From positions 52,932 through 96,318 of the forward strand of contig VXTP01000016.1 of assembly GCA_009837395.1 (NCBI GenBank): a DNA stretch of 43,387 bases, in the 5' to 3' direction. The DNA comes from Gemmatimonadota bacterium. Lineage in GTDB: Bacteria > JAAXHH01. The translations under genes and the position numbers were made by a program. This document shows positions 27,195 through 35,730 of this stretch, in pieces. The notes below the pieces were generated by a model. That model made no database searches. It saw only the letters and a program-made list of their open reading frames with translations, and was not told the origin of the DNA. Position 1 is the first letter of the stretch. Each line of letters opens with the position of its first letter.

Positions 27195-28964
27195 GTGGGA
27201 ACCCTGGCGGATAAACTGACCGGCCTGTTTGCCGAAGCCTTTGAATCGGCCGGCTACGATCGAAGCTATGGCGAAGTGCGGGTATCGGACCGGCCGGACC
27301 TGTGCCAGTTCCAGTGCAACGGGGCGCTTTCGGCGGCCAAACAGTACCGGGCCAACCCACGCCAGATCGCACAGAACGTGGTCGATTCCATCTCGGCGCC
27401 GGACGTGTTCGAAGATCTTTCGCTCGCCGGACCGGGTTTCATCAACATCGTGCTGCAGGACGACTTCATCGCCGCCCACGTCCAGGAAGTACACGAGGAC
27501 GAGCGAATGGGTTGCGAAACCGTCGCGACTCCGGGGCGAATCCTCGTAGACTACGGGGGCCCCAACGTGGCCAAGCCGCTCCACGTCGGCCATCTCCGGG
27601 CCGCCATCATCGGCGAGAGCATCGTGCGGATCTGCCGTTTTCTGGGCCACGATGTGATCGGCGACGTGCACCTGGGCGACTGGGGGTTGCAGATGGGTCT
27701 CATCATCGAGGGCCTCCGGGACCGCCAGCCCGACCTGCCCTATTTCGACGCCGGCTATACGGGGCCGTATCCCGAAGAGCCCCCTGTGACCATCGGTGAC
27801 CTGGAGGAGTTGTATCCCCAGGCCAGCGAGAGAGAAAAAAGCGACCCGGAATTCGCCGAGGCCGCCCGTCAAGCCACGGTGGAACTCCAGGCCGGCCGGC
27901 CGGGTTACCGCGCGCTGTGGCAACATTTCCGTGACGTATCCGTCGACGACCTCCGGCAAAGCTACGAACTGTTGAATATCCATTTCGACCTGTGGCTCGG
28001 AGAGAGCGATACCCAGGACCGGCTTCATGGCCTGATTGAACGCTTGAAGGCGGAGGAATACGCCAGGGAAAGCCGGGGCGCCCTGGTCGTGGAAGTCGAC
28101 GATCCGGACGGCAAGGAATCGATCCCGCCGCTGATGTTGCAGAAAACCGACGGCGCCGTGCTGTACGGCACGACCGACCTGGCGACCATCGACCAGCGCA
28201 TCGAGGAGTTCCGGCCCGACTACATCCTCTACGTGGTCGACAACCGCCAGCAGCAGCATTTCAGGCAGGTATTCAAGGCTTCCTACAAGACGGGCGTGGC
28301 TCCGGAGTCGACGCGGCTGGAACACAATGGCTTCGGGACCATGAACGGCAAGGACGGGAAGCCCTTCAAGACCCGCGAGGGCGGGATCATGAAGCTGAAG
28401 GACCTGATCGGGCTGGTGACCGACCACGCCATGGCGCGCATCGAGACCATCGAATCGGTCCGCGAATACGACGAGGACGAGAAGGAGCACATCGCCCGCA
28501 TCGTGGGCGTAGCCGCCCTGAAGTATGCCGACCTGATGAACCACCGGTCGAAGGACTATGTCTTCGACCTGGACCGTTTTTCATCCTTCGAGGGCCGAAC
28601 GGGGCCCTACATCCTCTACGCAGCCGTCCGGATCAAGTCGGTGCTAAGGCGGGCCGGCGAACGCGGCCTCCAGCCGGGTGGGATCATGGCGCCCCGAAGC
28701 GAGTCGGAACGCGACCTGGACCTCAAGTTGTCCGAACTGCCCGCGGTAGTCGACCTGGCCTTCGAAACCCGGGCGCCGAACCACCTGTGCGAATATGCCT
28801 TCCAGCTGGCCACGGCCTATAACCGGTTCTACCATACCCACCACATCCTGAACGAGGAAGATGCGGACCGCCGGGCCTCCTGGCTCGCCCTGTCGGAAGT
28901 CACGCTGCGCGTGCTGGAGCGGGTGCTGGACCTGCTCGGCATTGAGGTGCCGAGGCGCATGTAG
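27195..28964 (+). CDS. argS: Arginyl-tRNA synthetase
   Basis: Class I synthetase charging tRNA-Arg; 589 residues from GTG 27195, with GAAAGGA about 5 nt upstream. The N-terminal Add1-like tRNA-binding domain spans about 1-100 (PGFINIVL at its end). The HIGH motif reads HVGH at 130-133 within GGPNVAKPLHVGHLRAA. The KMSKS region is degenerate (NGKDGKPFKTREGG), normal for many ArgRS. The C-terminal DALR anticodon domain starts near 455 and includes the late ATAYNRFYHTHHIL stretch. Length and motif order are ordinary. Confidence 0.95.
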   Translation: MGTLADKLTGLFAEAFESAGYDRSYGEVRVSDRPDLCQFQCNGALSAAKQYRANPRQIAQNVVDSISAPDVFEDLSLAGPGFINIVLQDDFIAAHVQEVHEDERMGCETVATPGRILVDYGGPNVAKPLHVGHLRAAIIGESIVRICRFLGHDVIGDVHLGDWGLQMGLIIEGLRDRQPDLPYFDAGYTGPYPEEPPVTIGDLEELYPQASEREKSDPEFAEAARQATVELQAGRPGYRALWQHFRDVSVDDLRQSYELLNIHFDLWLGESDTQDRLHGLIERLKAEEYARESRGALVVEVDDPDGKESIPPLMLQKTDGAVLYGTTDLATIDQRIEEFRPDYILYVVDNRQQQHFRQVFKASYKTGVAPESTRLEHNGFGTMNGKDGKPFKTREGGIMKLKDLIGLVTDHAMARIETIESVREYDEDEKEHIARIVGVAALKYADLMNHRSKDYVFDLDRFSSFEGRTGPYILYAAVRIKSVLRRAGERGLQPGGIMAPRSESERDLDLKLSELPAVVDLAFETRAPNHLCEYAFQLATAYNRFYHTHHILNEEDADRRASWLALSEVTLRVLERVLDLLGIEVPRRM

Positions 28965-29001
28965 CAACAGGTAGAAAACCATACCCAGGGATCGTCAGTC
29001 T

Positions 29002-30327
29002 GTGAATATCGTATACCTCCATTCCCACGACACGGGCCGGTACATACAGCCCTACGGCCACGCCATTCCCACGCCCGCCCTGCAGAAACTGGCTGAGGAA
29101 GGGGTCCTTTTCAGGTCGGCCTACTGCGCGAACCCGACCTGTTCTCCGAGTCGGGCCGCCCTGCTTACCGGACAGTGGGCCCACAGCTGCGGCATGTTCG
29201 GCCTGGTCAACCGGGGCTGGTCAGTCCACCATCCCGAGCGGCTCATCATGCACACGCTGCGCAAGGCGGGATACGACACAGTGATGGCCGGATTCCAGCA
29301 CGTGGTGAAGAACCTGGATGACGCCGGGTGGTCCCGCATCCTGCCACGGGAGTCCGGTGACGAAAAGGCGCCCGCCGAGGAACTCGCCGTCTCCTTCCTG
29401 TCCGAACCCCATGACCGCCCGTTCTTCCTGGACGTGGGCTTCGGCGAAACCCATCGCAGCGGCGCGGGTTTCGCACCGCAACCCGATGGGGAACAGCCGG
29501 CCGATCCCCGTTACGTACGTCCGCCGGCACCGTTCCCCGATACGCCGGAGCTTCGCCGGGACATGGGCCTGTTTATCGATGCCGCCCGTACGCTCGATCG
29601 AAAGATGGGGCGCGTGTTGGAGGCCATCGACAGGGGCAGGTTGAGGGACGACACCCTGGTCGTCTGCACCACCGATCACGGCATCGCCTTCCCCATGATG
29701 AAATGCCACCTCACCGACCACGGCATGGGCGTCATGCTCATCCTTCGCGGTCCCGCGGGATACAGCGGCGGCAAAGTCATAGATGGCATGGTTAGCCAGA
29801 TTGACCTGTTCCCTACTATCTGCGCGTTGGTCGGGATCGAGCGGTCGGCCTGGCCGGACTGGCTGCAGGGCGTGTCAATGGACCCGCTCGTCCGAGGTGA
29901 AGCCACGGAGATTCGGGAAGAAGTCTTCGCCGAGGTGAACTACCACGCGGCCTACGAGCCCCAGAGGGCCGTGCGGACGCAACGCTGGAAGTACATCCGG
30001 CGATACGGAGACCGCGAACTTCCCGTCATGACGAACTGCGACGCATCGATCACGAAAACGACCCTGATCGAGCAGGGTTGGCGCGATCGGGTTGTGCCCC
30101 GTGAGAGACTCTACGACACTGTGTTTGATCCAAACGAGACCAACAACCTGGCCGGCCGGCCCGAATCCGCGGACGTCTTGCGCGACATGCGCGCCCGATT
30201 GGACCGCTGGATGAAGACCACGGACGATCCCCTGGTCGATCACCAGGTCGTGCCTCCGGACCCCGGGGGCGTCTTGAACAGCCCCGCCGATCTGTCGGCG
30301 GCCGATGACCCCCAGTATCCTGTCTGA
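29002..30327 (+). CDS. Sulfatase family hydrolase (type I, Cys-type)
   Basis: 441 residues from GTG 29002. Belongs to the alkaline phosphatase/sulfatase superfamily: MNIVYLHSHDTGRY supplies the first metal ligands (His/Asp at 9-10), and NPTCSPSRAALLTGQ is the C-x-P-x-R formylglycine motif with Cys47 and Arg51. FLDVGFGETH and TTDHGIAFP provide further metal and substrate positions. The Cys requires a formylglycine-generating system, which is not in the window. No signal peptide is seen, so it is predicted cytoplasmic, unlike many carbohydrate sulfatases. Located 37 nt downstream of argS and 3 nt upstream of DUF5829. The substrate (sulfate ester or phosphonate ester) is unknown. Confidence 0.9.
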   Translation: MNIVYLHSHDTGRYIQPYGHAIPTPALQKLAEEGVLFRSAYCANPTCSPSRAALLTGQWAHSCGMFGLVNRGWSVHHPERLIMHTLRKAGYDTVMAGFQHVVKNLDDAGWSRILPRESGDEKAPAEELAVSFLSEPHDRPFFLDVGFGETHRSGAGFAPQPDGEQPADPRYVRPPAPFPDTPELRRDMGLFIDAARTLDRKMGRVLEAIDRGRLRDDTLVVCTTDHGIAFPMMKCHLTDHGMGVMLILRGPAGYSGGKVIDGMVSQIDLFPTICALVGIERSAWPDWLQGVSMDPLVRGEATEIREEVFAEVNYHAAYEPQRAVRTQRWKYIRRYGDRELPVMTNCDASITKTTLIEQGWRDRVVPRERLYDTVFDPNETNNLAGRPESADVLRDMRARLDRWMKTTDDPLVDHQVVPPDPGGVLNSPADLSAADDPQYPV

Positions 30328-30330
30328 GCC

Positions 30331-31356
30331 ATGCAACCTGTCTATCTGAACCACCTGCTCATCTTCCTGGACGCGGAGACTTACCGTTCCATCGGCGCGT
30401 CCGGGTTTCTGAACGGGCACTTCGCCTGTTCCGAAGAGCGGACGACCCATGACCAGGCCACGGGCATGTCGTGGACCGGCCGATACTATTATGGCCGCGA
30501 AACCTATTTCGAGTTCATGGATCCGGGCCGTACCTCCTGGGCGCCCCGCGACGCCATCGCTTTCGGCATTGAGCAGGAGGGCGGATCAGAGGATCTCGCC
30601 GGCCGCCTGGAAAGAGGGTTGAAACGGGATATCACGCGGTTCAAGCGGAAGAGAAGGTACCGGGACCAGGACATCCCGTGGTTCTGGACGGTTGATATAC
30701 CCCGGAAGGAAGACGCCCGGTTGATTTCCTGGGTGATGGAATACGATCCCGGGTTCCTGGACCACTGGGCGGCGGACCTGCCGCCGGATAAACCTGGCGC
30801 GGGGACGGCCAGCATCGCCAGAAGCGGGTTCCTGACCCGTTACCGTTCCGCCATCGGCGACGCCCTGCCTGGCCGGCTGTTCCGGGACATCACGTCGGTG
30901 ACGGTGACGCTTCCGCCCGATGAGGCGGACCTGCTCGAGGCTGAGCTGGGGGTGTACGGATACGTGGCAACTAAGATGGCCAGCCCGGTGGAACGGAGTG
31001 CGGACGATACTGCGAGGTTGGGGCCGGGTACGGACGATGACGCCGGTACGGAGTCTTCCGGGATAGAGAAACGCGCATCCTTCCGCGGCCCGGACCTGGA
31101 TATCGTGGTAGAATGGTCATCCCGGACCGGCGGTCCTGCCGGAGCTGGTGCCGACCGCACCGGGTCCGGGGCTGGCGCCGACCGTACCGGGTCCGCAGCA
31201 TCCGGGCCTTTCGGTGACGGTTTCGGTATCACCGAATTTACCATGGAGACGCAGCCGGTCTCCGTCACCACGACCCACACCTTTGGCCCCACTTGCAGCC
31301 TTATCGTGGACAGGACAGGAAAAGCCGCCTGGTCGTTCAGGCCGAACGCGGGGTGA
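30331..31356 (+). CDS. DUF5829 family protein
   Basis: 341 residues, ATG 30331, 3 nt after the sulfatase stop. The N-terminal part matches the DUF5829 pattern: VYLNHLLIFLDAETYRSI, EERTTHD, and TGRYYYGRETYFEFM. The rest is a soluble, Trp- and Asp-rich protein (IPWFWTVDIPR, RLISWVMEYDPGF). A C-terminal Gly/Ala/Asp/Thr-rich stretch contains two copies of GAGADRTGS made by a 27-bp duplication. No signal or TM segment. Function unknown; co-location with a sulfatase may point to a shared substrate. Its stop is 2 nt from the convergent MerC-like stop. Confidence 0.8.
   Translation: MQPVYLNHLLIFLDAETYRSIGASGFLNGHFACSEERTTHDQATGMSWTGRYYYGRETYFEFMDPGRTSWAPRDAIAFGIEQEGGSEDLAGRLERGLKRDITRFKRKRRYRDQDIPWFWTVDIPRKEDARLISWVMEYDPGFLDHWAADLPPDKPGAGTASIARSGFLTRYRSAIGDALPGRLFRDITSVTVTLPPDEADLLEAELGVYGYVATKMASPVERSADDTARLGPGTDDDAGTESSGIEKRASFRGPDLDIVVEWSSRTGGPAGAGADRTGSGAGADRTGSAASGPFGDGFGITEFTMETQPVSVTTTHTFGPTCSLIVDRTGKAAWSFRPNAG
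31141..31194. repeat. 27-bp in-frame tandem duplication in the DUF5829 gene
   Basis: 31141-31167 and 31168-31194 differ at three bases and encode GAGADRTGS twice in a disordered-looking loop. Confidence 0.88.
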
Positions 31357-31358
31357 TA

Positions 31359-31745
31359 TCAGCAGCCGGCCGCGGGACAGGTCCTGCACAGGTGCCGGTT
31401 CAGGAGATGGGTCGTCGCGAGCAATACGCCCCCGGTTACATGGAGGACTACCTCGAAGTTCCCTTCGGCCGCCGTGAAACCCGTAACGATTATCCCCACG
31501 GCCAGTACGAGGGTAAGAAACGCCCTCCAGCTCCTGTGAAACCTTACGCCTGCGACCACGCTCCCGGCTGCGAGCAGTACCGCGCCGATTATGGCGTACT
31601 CGGCAGGTTCACCGGCCAGGAAACCGAGCCCCACCAGTGGCAGGAACGTAACCACCAGCGGCAAGGCCAGGCAGTGGATCGCACATGCAGACGAGACGAA
31701 CACGCCGATGTTGTCTACGGTTCCTCGATTGATCTGAGTGTTCAT
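31359..31745 (-). CDS. MerC domain membrane protein
   Basis: 128 residues, four predicted TM helices. The N-terminal helix carries SSACAIHCLALPL, the Cys-containing motif of MerC-type mercury transport proteins, and the C-terminus ends with a second Cys pair/trio (CRTCPAAGC). MerC-domain proteins occur widely outside mer operons and are thought to handle Hg(II) or other soft metals. No merA, merR or merP is nearby. AAAGGAG stands 13 nt before the ATG, longer than optimal. It is downstream of the ABC transporter genes on the same strand, separated by the 22-bp repeat array. Confidence 0.85.
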   Translation of the reverse strand: MNTQINRGTVDNIGVFVSSACAIHCLALPLVVTFLPLVGLGFLAGEPAEYAIIGAVLLAAGSVVAGVRFHRSWRAFLTLVLAVGIIVTGFTAAEGNFEVVLHVTGGVLLATTHLLNRHLCRTCPAAGC

Positions 31746-31782
31746 TTCTTATCTGAATCTCCTTTGGGATAAACCCGGTACC

Positions 31783-31892
31783 GGCTCATCCGGCGCCCCG
31801 GGCCGGCTCATCCGGCGCCCCGGGCCGGCTCATCCGGCACCCCGGACCGGCTCATCCGGCACCCCGGACCGGCTCATCCGGCACCCCGGACC
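31783..31892. repeat. Five tandem copies of a 22-bp repeat at the 3' end of the ABC permease gene
   Basis: Units start at 31783, 31805, 31827, 31849 and 31871. Each begins GGCTCATCCGGC; copies 1-2 continue GCCCCGGGCC and copies 3-5 ACCCCGGACC. On the minus strand every unit contains GTGCCGGATGA or GCGCCGGATGA. The unit at 31871-31892 supplies the permease's last five codons and its TGA (31874-31876); the other four lie beyond the stop. There are no spacers, so this is not CRISPR. Confidence 0.95.
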
Positions 31893-33322
31893 TTGCCGAG
31901 TCCGACCCAGGCGCCCGCACCTACCAGCCCGACCAGTATGATCAGTGCCGATAGCGGTACCGTCGCGCGCTGGCCCACGTCGCCTAATGACTCGTCTACG
32001 AAATTGAAAGCCGGTAACGTGGGCAGCACATCCGCCGACATCTGCTCCCCGGCCAGGATTGCCGGCACGAAGAACGACTGCCACTGACCGGCGTACGCTC
32101 TCACCTGAGACTGAAACCGTGCAAACCGCGAATCACCCGTTCCCGCCGCGTCGATCAGCATCTCCTGGACCAGGAGTGCGGGGGAGAGAAACCGGTAGCG
32201 GCGGATCAGTTCATTCTGCTCGTCACGTCCCGACCTGTGTCGCTCAGACACCTCTTCCAGGCGCTGGTTCACCGCGTCTGTCGCGGCCCAGGCGAGCGCG
32301 GCCCGGCTGGGTTCATCGGTCGCGTCTCCACCGGTCAGTTCGGGATGGTCCTCGAGGTAACGGGCAAGCAGCTCGCTGCGGCGGTTCACCGCGTCGTTCG
32401 AGGCTTCGCGCTGGGCAGTAATCATCTCCACACGCGACGGGAGCGGATGGAGCAGACCCGCGGCGATGTTGATGGCGGCTGGCAGCACCACCACCAGGAC
32501 AAGCCAGGCCCCCACCAGCACCGTGGCGTTCCAGGAGGATGACCGGCCGAGGCTGTTTACCCAGGCGGTGAGTGCGAACCAGAACAGCGCGTACACCGTC
32601 AGCGCCGCGCACCACAGAAGTATCCTGCCGAGCGGCCCCGAAGATCCGAAACCTCCCGAGATCAGTATTCCGATCAAAGACACCCCGATGGCCGCGGCCA
32701 GGACCAGCATGGCGCGGAAGGCGAGCTTCGCGGTCACGAACCGGCGCGCCGATACGGGCTGGGAAAGCGTAAGGGCCAGGGTGCCCTGTTCGCGTTCCCC
32801 CGATAGCACGTTGAAACCCATGGCCAGCACGAGCAAGGGCAGCAGGTAGATCGCGACGAAGGCCAGGTCGAATCTTCCCACCATGAGGTTGAGCGGGTTC
32901 TCCACCTCGCCGTTCTGCAGGAACGTGGTTTCGTTGGTATAGATGCTTACATCGTAGTAGTATGGCAGCAGGTCGCTTTGCCCCACCGCCAGGGCGGTCA
33001 GTGGACCGGGATCCAGCGCGACGGACCGGGCGCCCCGACGGCCACCCATCACGTTGGCGTTGCGGGGGTCGCGGAAGGGGGAGGACGGCTCAGCTCCGTT
33101 TTTGATGGCGGCCAGTTCACGTTCCAACCCCTCAGTCCGTTGGACATTCCCCTCCCGTACGACCTGGACCGTGTGTTCCTGGAATCGGACCCAGGCCATG
33201 CCGTTGGCCAGCGCGTAGGCAAAGAGAACGATGAAGAGGGGCAGGACGATCCGCAGGGTGCGGTCGGCCGCGAGAAGCCGCCACTCGTTGAGCAGGATGG
33301 TCTTAATGGTCTTGGTCTGCAT
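31874..33322 (-). CDS. ABC-2 type transporter permease (DUF3526-like), second subunit
   Basis: 482 residues from ATG 33322, which has GGAGGT 9 nt upstream and lies 2 nt after the previous stop; the frame extends upstream but without support. N-terminal LLNEWRLLAADRTLRIVL leads into TM1 (about 20-40). A long extracytoplasmic loop (about 45-165) follows, then TM helices from about 170 to 300. The second large soluble loop is charged and Arg/Glu-rich (about 305-435), and a last TM lies near the C-terminus. VLSGEREQGTLALTLSQPVS is the coupling motif of ABC-2 permeases. The C-terminus (KVRGAG) is encoded by repeat DNA. It pairs with the upstream permease and ATPase. Confidence 0.85.
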   Translation of the reverse strand: MQTKTIKTILLNEWRLLAADRTLRIVLPLFIVLFAYALANGMAWVRFQEHTVQVVREGNVQRTEGLERELAAIKNGAEPSSPFRDPRNANVMGGRRGARSVALDPGPLTALAVGQSDLLPYYYDVSIYTNETTFLQNGEVENPLNLMVGRFDLAFVAIYLLPLLVLAMGFNVLSGEREQGTLALTLSQPVSARRFVTAKLAFRAMLVLAAAIGVSLIGILISGGFGSSGPLGRILLWCAALTVYALFWFALTAWVNSLGRSSSWNATVLVGAWLVLVVVLPAAINIAAGLLHPLPSRVEMITAQREASNDAVNRRSELLARYLEDHPELTGGDATDEPSRAALAWAATDAVNQRLEEVSERHRSGRDEQNELIRRYRFLSPALLVQEMLIDAAGTGDSRFARFQSQVRAYAGQWQSFFVPAILAGEQMSADVLPTLPAFNFVDESLGDVGQRATVPLSALIILVGLVGAGAWVGLGKVRGAG

Positions 33323-33324
33323 GA

Positions 33325-34734
33325 TCAGGCCACCTCCGCACGACGCACGGCATAAGTGACCACCACAAACGCACCGGCCAGCCACAGGCCGAGCATCAGG
33401 AGCGAAAGAGCCCGGTTCTTCAGGACCCACGACACTTCCGGCGCGTCGTACCGGAAGGGCGGCATCTGCGACCACAGATCGGCGGAGGCGAGGTAGACCT
33501 CACCGGTACGGGAGTTCTCGGTCAATTCGCCGTTCAAGCGCTCCACCAGATCCCTCCGGTATTGCTCCGCGGCGGCGGCGAAGTGGCGGTGCTGTTCGAC
33601 ATCGGTTCCGGCCAGGCCCATGGAAAGCGTCCGAACCGCCAGCAGCGGTGCCGTCACCGCGAGCGCTTCGTGTACGTATCCCTGGCGCTTGAAGGTATCC
33701 CATAGAGCGCCGTAGTTCCGGTCGAAGATCTGGTCGCCGAATACCTCGCTTTCCTGCAGGAAGACGCCGATCGCGTTGATCGGTAGGTCTTCGGTCCGCT
33801 CCACCCCGTACTGGGCTAGCAGGTTCTGCGTCACGACAGCCCGGTCGGGACGGTCAACGCCCTCCACGCCGTTAGCCATCTCCTGTTCCAGGGTGTGGGC
33901 GAACTCGATCGCGGAAGGCGTCGGGTACAGCCATTTCGAGAGATCCACCGCGACGCGGGGCGCCACGAGTCCGTTCACCACCCAGATGGCCAGCAAGACG
34001 ACCAGTGCGGTCCGCGCCGAAGGGGCCCGGGCCGAGACGGCGAGGGACAAACCAATGAACGTGGCGAAATAGGCCAGGTAAATCCCGGCAAGCACGGCGC
34101 CGCGTACCAGCGGGGAAGTCGCCGGTCCTGGGCTGCCCACGACGATGGCGGCCGCGCCCACGACTGCCGCGGGTACCAGGAGCAGCGCCAGGGCGGCCGA
34201 CGCGCCGAGGGCCTTGCCCATGGCGAGTTCGAGGCGTCCCACGCCCGTAGCGAGGAGTTGCCGCAGCGTGCCACGCTCCCGCTCGCCGGCGAGTGCTCCA
34301 AAGGTCAACAGGATGATAAGAAGCGGTACCAGGTGCTGAAGGACCTGCGCCGCCGTCAACGCGCCGATGCGCTGCGCGGGGGTCGCGTCCTGAGCGGGAC
34401 GCAACAGGAAATCGTTCTGCCTGTGGGCCTCCAGGAACACGGACGTTCCCGTATAGGAATCCACCCCTTCATCGACGAAGGACAGCGCCAGCCGGGGTTT
34501 GAACGCGTATACGCCGTAGTGGGCCGCGGAGTGGGGGTTCTTCTCACCCTGTGATTCCCAGTGATCGCGGGCGGTTGCCTGGGCGGCGGCGAGTTCCTTC
34601 TGCGCATTGCGTGCCTGGACCCATCCCGTGCCCAGCGAAACCAGGAGCAGGGCGCCTACCAGGGCGGCGCACCAGCGGAAGCGGCCGTCCCGCACTACGT
34701 CCATGAATTCCTTTCGGACGATATGGCTGATCAT
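33325..34734 (-). CDS. ABC-2 type transporter permease (DUF3526-like), first subunit
   Basis: 469 residues, ATG 34734 with TAGGAG 7 nt upstream. Topology mirrors the following gene: VRKEFMDVVRDGRFRW, TM1 (about 22-40), large external loop, then a block of TM helices (about 130-270) with the ABC-2 motif ALAGERERGTLRQLLATGV, a second soluble loop (about 275-430) and a final TM. Two homologous permeases plus one ATPase suggest a heterodimeric membrane domain, as in some Nos/gliding-type exporters. 9 nt separate it from the ATPase gene. Confidence 0.86.
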   Translation of the reverse strand: MISHIVRKEFMDVVRDGRFRWCAALVGALLLVSLGTGWVQARNAQKELAAAQATARDHWESQGEKNPHSAAHYGVYAFKPRLALSFVDEGVDSYTGTSVFLEAHRQNDFLLRPAQDATPAQRIGALTAAQVLQHLVPLLIILLTFGALAGERERGTLRQLLATGVGRLELAMGKALGASAALALLLVPAAVVGAAAIVVGSPGPATSPLVRGAVLAGIYLAYFATFIGLSLAVSARAPSARTALVVLLAIWVVNGLVAPRVAVDLSKWLYPTPSAIEFAHTLEQEMANGVEGVDRPDRAVVTQNLLAQYGVERTEDLPINAIGVFLQESEVFGDQIFDRNYGALWDTFKRQGYVHEALAVTAPLLAVRTLSMGLAGTDVEQHRHFAAAAEQYRRDLVERLNGELTENSRTGEVYLASADLWSQMPPFRYDAPEVSWVLKNRALSLLMLGLWLAGAFVVVTYAVRRAEVA

Positions 34735-34743
34735 AGTTGGCTC

Positions 34744-35550
34744 CTAATCGTGCATGTGTTCGAGGTAGATGCGTTCGAGATCGGCGTGGCCGATTTCGTC
34801 GGTGGTCATTTCCGCGACGAGGCGGCCATGCCGCATGATCCCGACCCGCGTTCCGGTTTCCTTTGCGCGAAAGAGGTCGTGGGTCGCCATGAGCACTGCT
34901 ACGCCCCGGTCCTTGAGCTGCTCCAGCAATTCGGAGAACTCGTTCGATGCCTCGGGATCGAGGCCGGATGTCGGTTCGTCGAGGAGCAGGGCGCCGGCCT
35001 CCTTGGCGATGGCGATCGCAATGCCGACTTTCTGCCTCATGCCCTTGGAATACGCGGATACGCGGGAATGGACCGCATCCGCCTGGAGTCCCGCCTCGCC
35101 GAGGATCTCGGTGAGTCGATCCGTCGGCAGGGATTCCTTCCCGCCCAGCGCGGCGAAATAGGCCAGATTTTCCAGGCCGCTCAGGTTGCGATAGAGCATG
35201 ACCTGCTCGGGAACGTAGGCGAGGTGCGTTTTGGATTTCAGCGGTTCCTCGGCGACATCCAGACCCATCACGTGAGCACTTCCGGACGACGGCTCCAGAA
35301 ACCCCAGGAAAAGGTGGATTGTCGTTGTCTTGCCGGCGCCGTTCGGGCCCAGGAGGCAGTAGATCTCCGACGGGCCGACACGGAGATCCAGGCCGACAAC
35401 AGCATCTACTTCGTCATAACGTTTGGAAAGCGACCGGGCTTCCAGCACGGGCGCTACTGCGGCGCCTGCCGAATCGGCCAGGGTTTCAGACTCATCGACA
35501 GTCTGTACTTCGCTCGTGTTCTCTATCCGGGATTCCTGACCGGATTCCAT
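34744..35550 (-). CDS. ABC transporter ATP-binding protein
   Basis: 268 residues from ATG 35550, chosen because GGAGGAA (35557-35563) lies 6 nt upstream; an ATG at 35571 would place that site inside the gene. After an acidic, low-complexity N-terminus (about 1-38) the domain shows Walker A LLGPNGAGKTTT, signature YSKGMRQKVGIAIA, Walker B ALLLDEPTSGLDP and the switch His in LMATHD. The Q-loop region has VPEQ. Single nucleotide-binding domain, presumably a homodimer serving the two permeases downstream. Confidence 0.92.
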   Translation of the reverse strand: MESGQESRIENTSEVQTVDESETLADSAGAAVAPVLEARSLSKRYDEVDAVVGLDLRVGPSEIYCLLGPNGAGKTTTIHLFLGFLEPSSGSAHVMGLDVAEEPLKSKTHLAYVPEQVMLYRNLSGLENLAYFAALGGKESLPTDRLTEILGEAGLQADAVHSRVSAYSKGMRQKVGIAIAIAKEAGALLLDEPTSGLDPEASNEFSELLEQLKDRGVAVLMATHDLFRAKETGTRVGIMRHGRLVAEMTTDEIGHADLERIYLEHMHD

Positions 35551-35556
35551 AGGTAT

Positions 35557-35563
35557 TTCCTCC
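35557..35563 (-). promoter_or_regulatory. Ribosome binding site GGAGGAA fixing the ABC ATPase start
   Basis: GGAGGAA on the minus strand 6 nt before the ATG at 35550. It favours this start over the ATG at 35571 and the longer frame to 35685. Confidence 0.75.
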
Positions 35564-35730
35564 GAATGCATGGCGTATACTCGATCCCACGCCACGCCAG
35601 CTGCGCGACTTCGAATCACGATTTCCAGTAAGATAAAGCCACCGACACGTGGGACGGATTTTGACTGCGCAGAATCAGCGAACACGCATCGGGAACCGTA
35701 AGAACTATGTGAAAACCGAAAGGGAGGTAT

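Noticed and set aside
27159-28544. 461-codon minus-strand frame opposite argS
   Set aside because: ArgRS motifs on the plus strand explain the coding signal.
31783-31892. 22-bp repeat array considered as CRISPR
   Set aside because: Units abut directly with no spacers and overlap a coding end; it is a simple tandem repeat.
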